The position numbers and the translations under genes are program-made. DNA of 9,013 nucleotides from an uncultured Bacteroidales bacterium. Its GTDB lineage: Bacteria; Bacteroidota; Bacteroidia; Bacteroidales; Lentimicrobiaceae. The notes beneath the pieces were generated by a model that saw nothing but the letters and a program-made list of their open reading frames with translations, was not told the origin of the DNA and made no database searches. The stretch covers positions 1 through 9,013 of the forward strand of contig CALMDN010000364.1 in NCBI GenBank assembly GCA_937864935.1, written 5' to 3'. Shown one piece after another: positions 7,071-9,013 of the stretch. The first letter of the stretch is position 1. Each line of letters starts with the position of its first letter.

Positions 7071-8336
7071 TCACTGCCGGGCCGGCAGAATGGTGGTCAC
7101 ACACTCTCCGAAACCTACCCTGAGATGTTCGTTTTCGGCATATCCCCGGATGATTACGGTATCGTGGTCGTTCAGGAATTTACGTTCCGACCCGTCGCTG
7201 AGGCGGATGGGGTTGGAGCCACGCCAGGTAAGCTCCAGCATCGATCCGTAGGAACCGGGCTCCGGTCCGCTGATGGTGCCTGAGGCGTAAAGATCTCCTG
7301 CAGTGATGTTACAACCGTTGACGGTATGATGTGCCAGCTGCTGGCAGATGTTCCAGTACATGTACCTGAAATTGGAGCGGCACACCAGGTTTTCATTGCC
7401 CTGTTCCGGTTTTATCAGAACATCAAGCTGTATGTTGAAATTTCTCAGTCCGCTGGTTTTCAGGTAGGGCAGTACTTCCGGATCCTGCTCAGGACCCTGA
7501 ACCCTGAATGGCTCCAGCGCTTCAAGGGTCACAATCCAGGGCGAAACCACTGAACCGAAATTCTTTGATAAAAAGGGCCCCAGGGGGACGTATTCCCACG
7601 ATTGTATGTCCCTGGCCGAGAGGTCGTTGAACAGGAGAAAGCCAAAAATACCCTCTTCTGCATCAGCCGCCGGAATACTGCTTCCCAGTTCGGTGGTTTT
7701 ACTGACCACAAAAGCCATCTCCAGCTCGAAGTCAACCATGGCTGATGGTCCGAAAACAGGTTTGTCAGCTCCGGTTGGGAGGGTTTGCCCTTTCGGACGG
7801 TGAATGTCGGTACCGGATACCACGATGGAAGAGGCACGCCCGTGGTAACCGACCGGCAGGTGCCGCCAGTTGGGGAGCAGGGCGTTGGCCGGGTCGCGGA
7901 ACATTTTGCCGACATTCGTGGCATGTTCGATGCTTGAATAAAAGTCAGTGTAATCGGTCACTTTCACCGGCATCAGCATCCTGATGCCGCTGATGTGATG
8001 CAATGCGCTGGCCCTGATCGCTGCAAACAGCTCATCATCGTCGTCTTTAAAACAGCCTTCACTGAAAACCTCCTGAATCCTCCGCCTGATGGCGAGGTGC
8101 GCTTCACGCCCCATCTCAATGAATTCATTCAGGGTATCCTTACTGAACACCCCTTTATAATCGAAAGCCAGATCATCAAAAACATGAAGCCATTCAAGTT
8201 TTTCAAGATCGACAACATAATCGCCGATGCGGGAAACTGCATTTACCTTGCCGGCTGCAATCTCAGCGATGCCATAGGGCAGGTTTTCAAGCGGGAAGTC
8301 GCTCTTTTCAGGGATGTCAATCCAGGATTTCATCAT
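7071..8336 (-). CDS. fahA: Fumarylacetoacetase (tyrosine/homogentisate catabolism)
   Basis: This encodes 421 residues, matching the usual size of about 420. It hydrolyses fumarylacetoacetate to fumarate and acetoacetate, the last step of tyrosine breakdown, in the cytosol. An N-terminal SH3-like domain (about 1-120) includes the family start KSW-DIPEKSDFPLENLPYG. The catalytic domain carries TDYTDFYSSIEHATNVG, with metal ligand Asp131 and the catalytic His138 (equivalent to mouse Asp126 and His133), then Arg147, PVGYHGRASS (161-170), FELEMAF with Glu204 and Glu206, LFNDLSARDIQSWEYVPLGPF with Asp238, Lys258, and GSMLELTW with Glu368. All expected ligands are present, so the enzyme should be active. 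Two consecutive Met codons open the gene (8334-8336 and 8331-8333), and either could be used. HPPD lies upstream on the same strand across a 236-nt repeat-filled gap. Confidence 0.96.
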   Translation of the reverse strand: MMKSWIDIPEKSDFPLENLPYGIAEIAAGKVNAVSRIGDYVVDLEKLEWLHVFDDLAFDYKGVFSKDTLNEFIEMGREAHLAIRRRIQEVFSEGCFKDDDDELFAAIRASALHHISGIRMLMPVKVTDYTDFYSSIEHATNVGKMFRDPANALLPNWRHLPVGYHGRASSIVVSGTDIHRPKGQTLPTGADKPVFGPSAMVDFELEMAFVVSKTTELGSSIPAADAEEGIFGFLLFNDLSARDIQSWEYVPLGPFLSKNFGSVVSPWIVTLEALEPFRVQGPEQDPEVLPYLKTSGLRNFNIQLDVLIKPEQGNENLVCRSNFRYMYWNICQQLAHHTVNGCNITAGDLYASGTISGPEPGSYGSMLELTWRGSNPIRLSDGSERKFLNDHDTVIIRGYAENEHLRVGFGECVTTILPARQ

Positions 8337-8343
8337 TTAAAAT

Positions 8344-8380
8344 AAAGTCAAAAGTAAAATGTCTAAAGTAAAAAGTTAAG
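8344..8380. repeat. A/T-rich AAAGTAAAA-type string
   Basis: The stretch contains three near-copies of an AAAGTMAAA-like word (AAAGTCAAAAGTAAAA, then TAAAGTAAAAAG), in the 5' flank of fumarylacetoacetase. TAAAGTAAAAA (8364-8374) is the exact reverse complement of TTTTTACTTTA at 6041-6051, beside the 3' end of the flavoprotein gene. Confidence 0.45.
8349..8356 (-). promoter_or_regulatory. Candidate -7 box for fumarylacetoacetase
   Basis: Read on the minus strand this is TACTTTTG, a perfect TAnnTTTG match. It would start transcription only about 6-10 nt before the first ATG, giving a nearly leaderless mRNA. No TTTG -33 box is seen at the proper distance, and the box lies inside an A/T-rich repeat string, so the match may be chance. 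Confidence 0.3.
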
Positions 8381-8455
8381 TAATAACTGAAGTTTGGAAA
8401 AAGAATCCCCAAATCTGTTCCTGGTTTTCGTCAGGAATGGCATTTGCAAACTGAC

Positions 8456-8564
8456 ATCCCAGCCTTGACTGTCATCAGGACAGGCAGACGAAATCCCGGT
8501 CTGATCGTCGTCAGGACAGACAGGCGCAATCCCTGTCTGACTGTCGTCAGGACAGGCAGGCGCA
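8456..8564. repeat. Three tandem 36-37 nt hairpin units between HPPD and fumarylacetoacetase
   Basis: Three contiguous units start with ATCCC and end with a GACAGRCAGRCG-type segment: 8456-8492 (37 nt), 8493-8528 (36 nt) and 8529-8564 (36 nt). A degenerate partial copy (TTTTCGTCAGGAATGG) precedes them at about 8425-8440, and ATC of a fourth follows. The last unit folds best: CCTGTC (8532-8537) pairs with GACAGG (8551-8556), and TGAC (8538-8541) with GTCA (8546-8549), around a TGTC loop with one bulged G (8550). The array lies directly after the HPPD stop codon, so it would be transcribed in any HPPD-fumarylacetoacetase message and could act as a terminator, processing site or stability element. 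Confidence 0.8.
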
Positions 8565-8572
8565 ATCTAAAA

Positions 8573-9013
<441 letters not shown>

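Noticed and set aside
7529..7924. Minus-strand 131-codon open frame in another register
   Set aside because: It overlaps fumarylacetoacetase in a shifted frame, and the fumarylacetoacetase frame has all catalytic residues intact across it, so no frameshift is implied.
8456..8564. Possible CRISPR array, because of a 36-37 nt repeated unit
   Set aside because: The units are directly adjacent with no unique spacers, they diverge from one another, and no cas gene is present. They are a tandem palindromic repeat.

Overview
The window reads as a chromosomal segment from a member of the Bacteroidota. The evidence is a type A Por (T9SS) sorting domain at 1186-2427, a TonB-dependent receptor that opens with a carboxypeptidase-regulatory-like domain, a lipoprotein whose residues after the lipid-bearing Cys match the Bacteroidota surface-export rule, -7 boxes of the TAnnTTTG type, and weak Shine-Dalgarno sequences. 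Composition looks even, with no sign of recent import of coding sequence.

Layout. (1) 1-374, plus strand: C-terminal end of a protein that most resembles the long bacterial form of biopterin-dependent aromatic amino acid (phenylalanine) hydroxylase. (2) 375-709: noncoding, ending in a good Bacteroidota promoter at 628-661. (3) 710-5652, plus strand: four genes that look like one transcription unit. They encode a 115-residue His-containing membrane-anchored protein that I do not recognise, a secreted HmuY-like protein with a T9SS tail, a TonB-dependent receptor with the FRAP/NPEL signature of haem receptors, and a second HmuY-like protein that is a surface lipoprotein. The last three open reading frames overlap, and a strong intrinsic terminator closes the unit at 5681-5715. 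(4) 5716-6055: noncoding, rich in inverted repeats, lying between convergent units. (5) 6056-9013, minus strand: a tyrosine catabolism run, read in transcription order as 4-hydroxyphenylpyruvate dioxygenase (C-terminal part, cut by the window edge), fumarylacetoacetase, and an FMN-binding split-barrel (flavin reductase-like) protein.

How the genes fit together. Phenylalanine hydroxylase, HPPD and fumarylacetoacetase belong to one route: Phe to Tyr, then 4-hydroxyphenylpyruvate, homogentisate, maleyl-/fumarylacetoacetate, and finally fumarate plus acetoacetate. Homogentisate dioxygenase and an isomerase are not in the window. A putative haem-acquisition operon sits between the two arms of this route. 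In that operon the two HmuY-like proteins would capture ligand at the surface and pass it to the receptor for TonB-driven import.

The most unusual items are the pairing of one receptor with two HmuY-like paralogues that use different surface-attachment systems, the small unrecognised lead protein, and a family of CTGAC/GTCAG hairpin repeats. That repeat family occurs as a tandem array between HPPD and fumarylacetoacetase and as a related single copy near 5968-5996. I did not find anything that amounts to a clearly new defence or mobile system.
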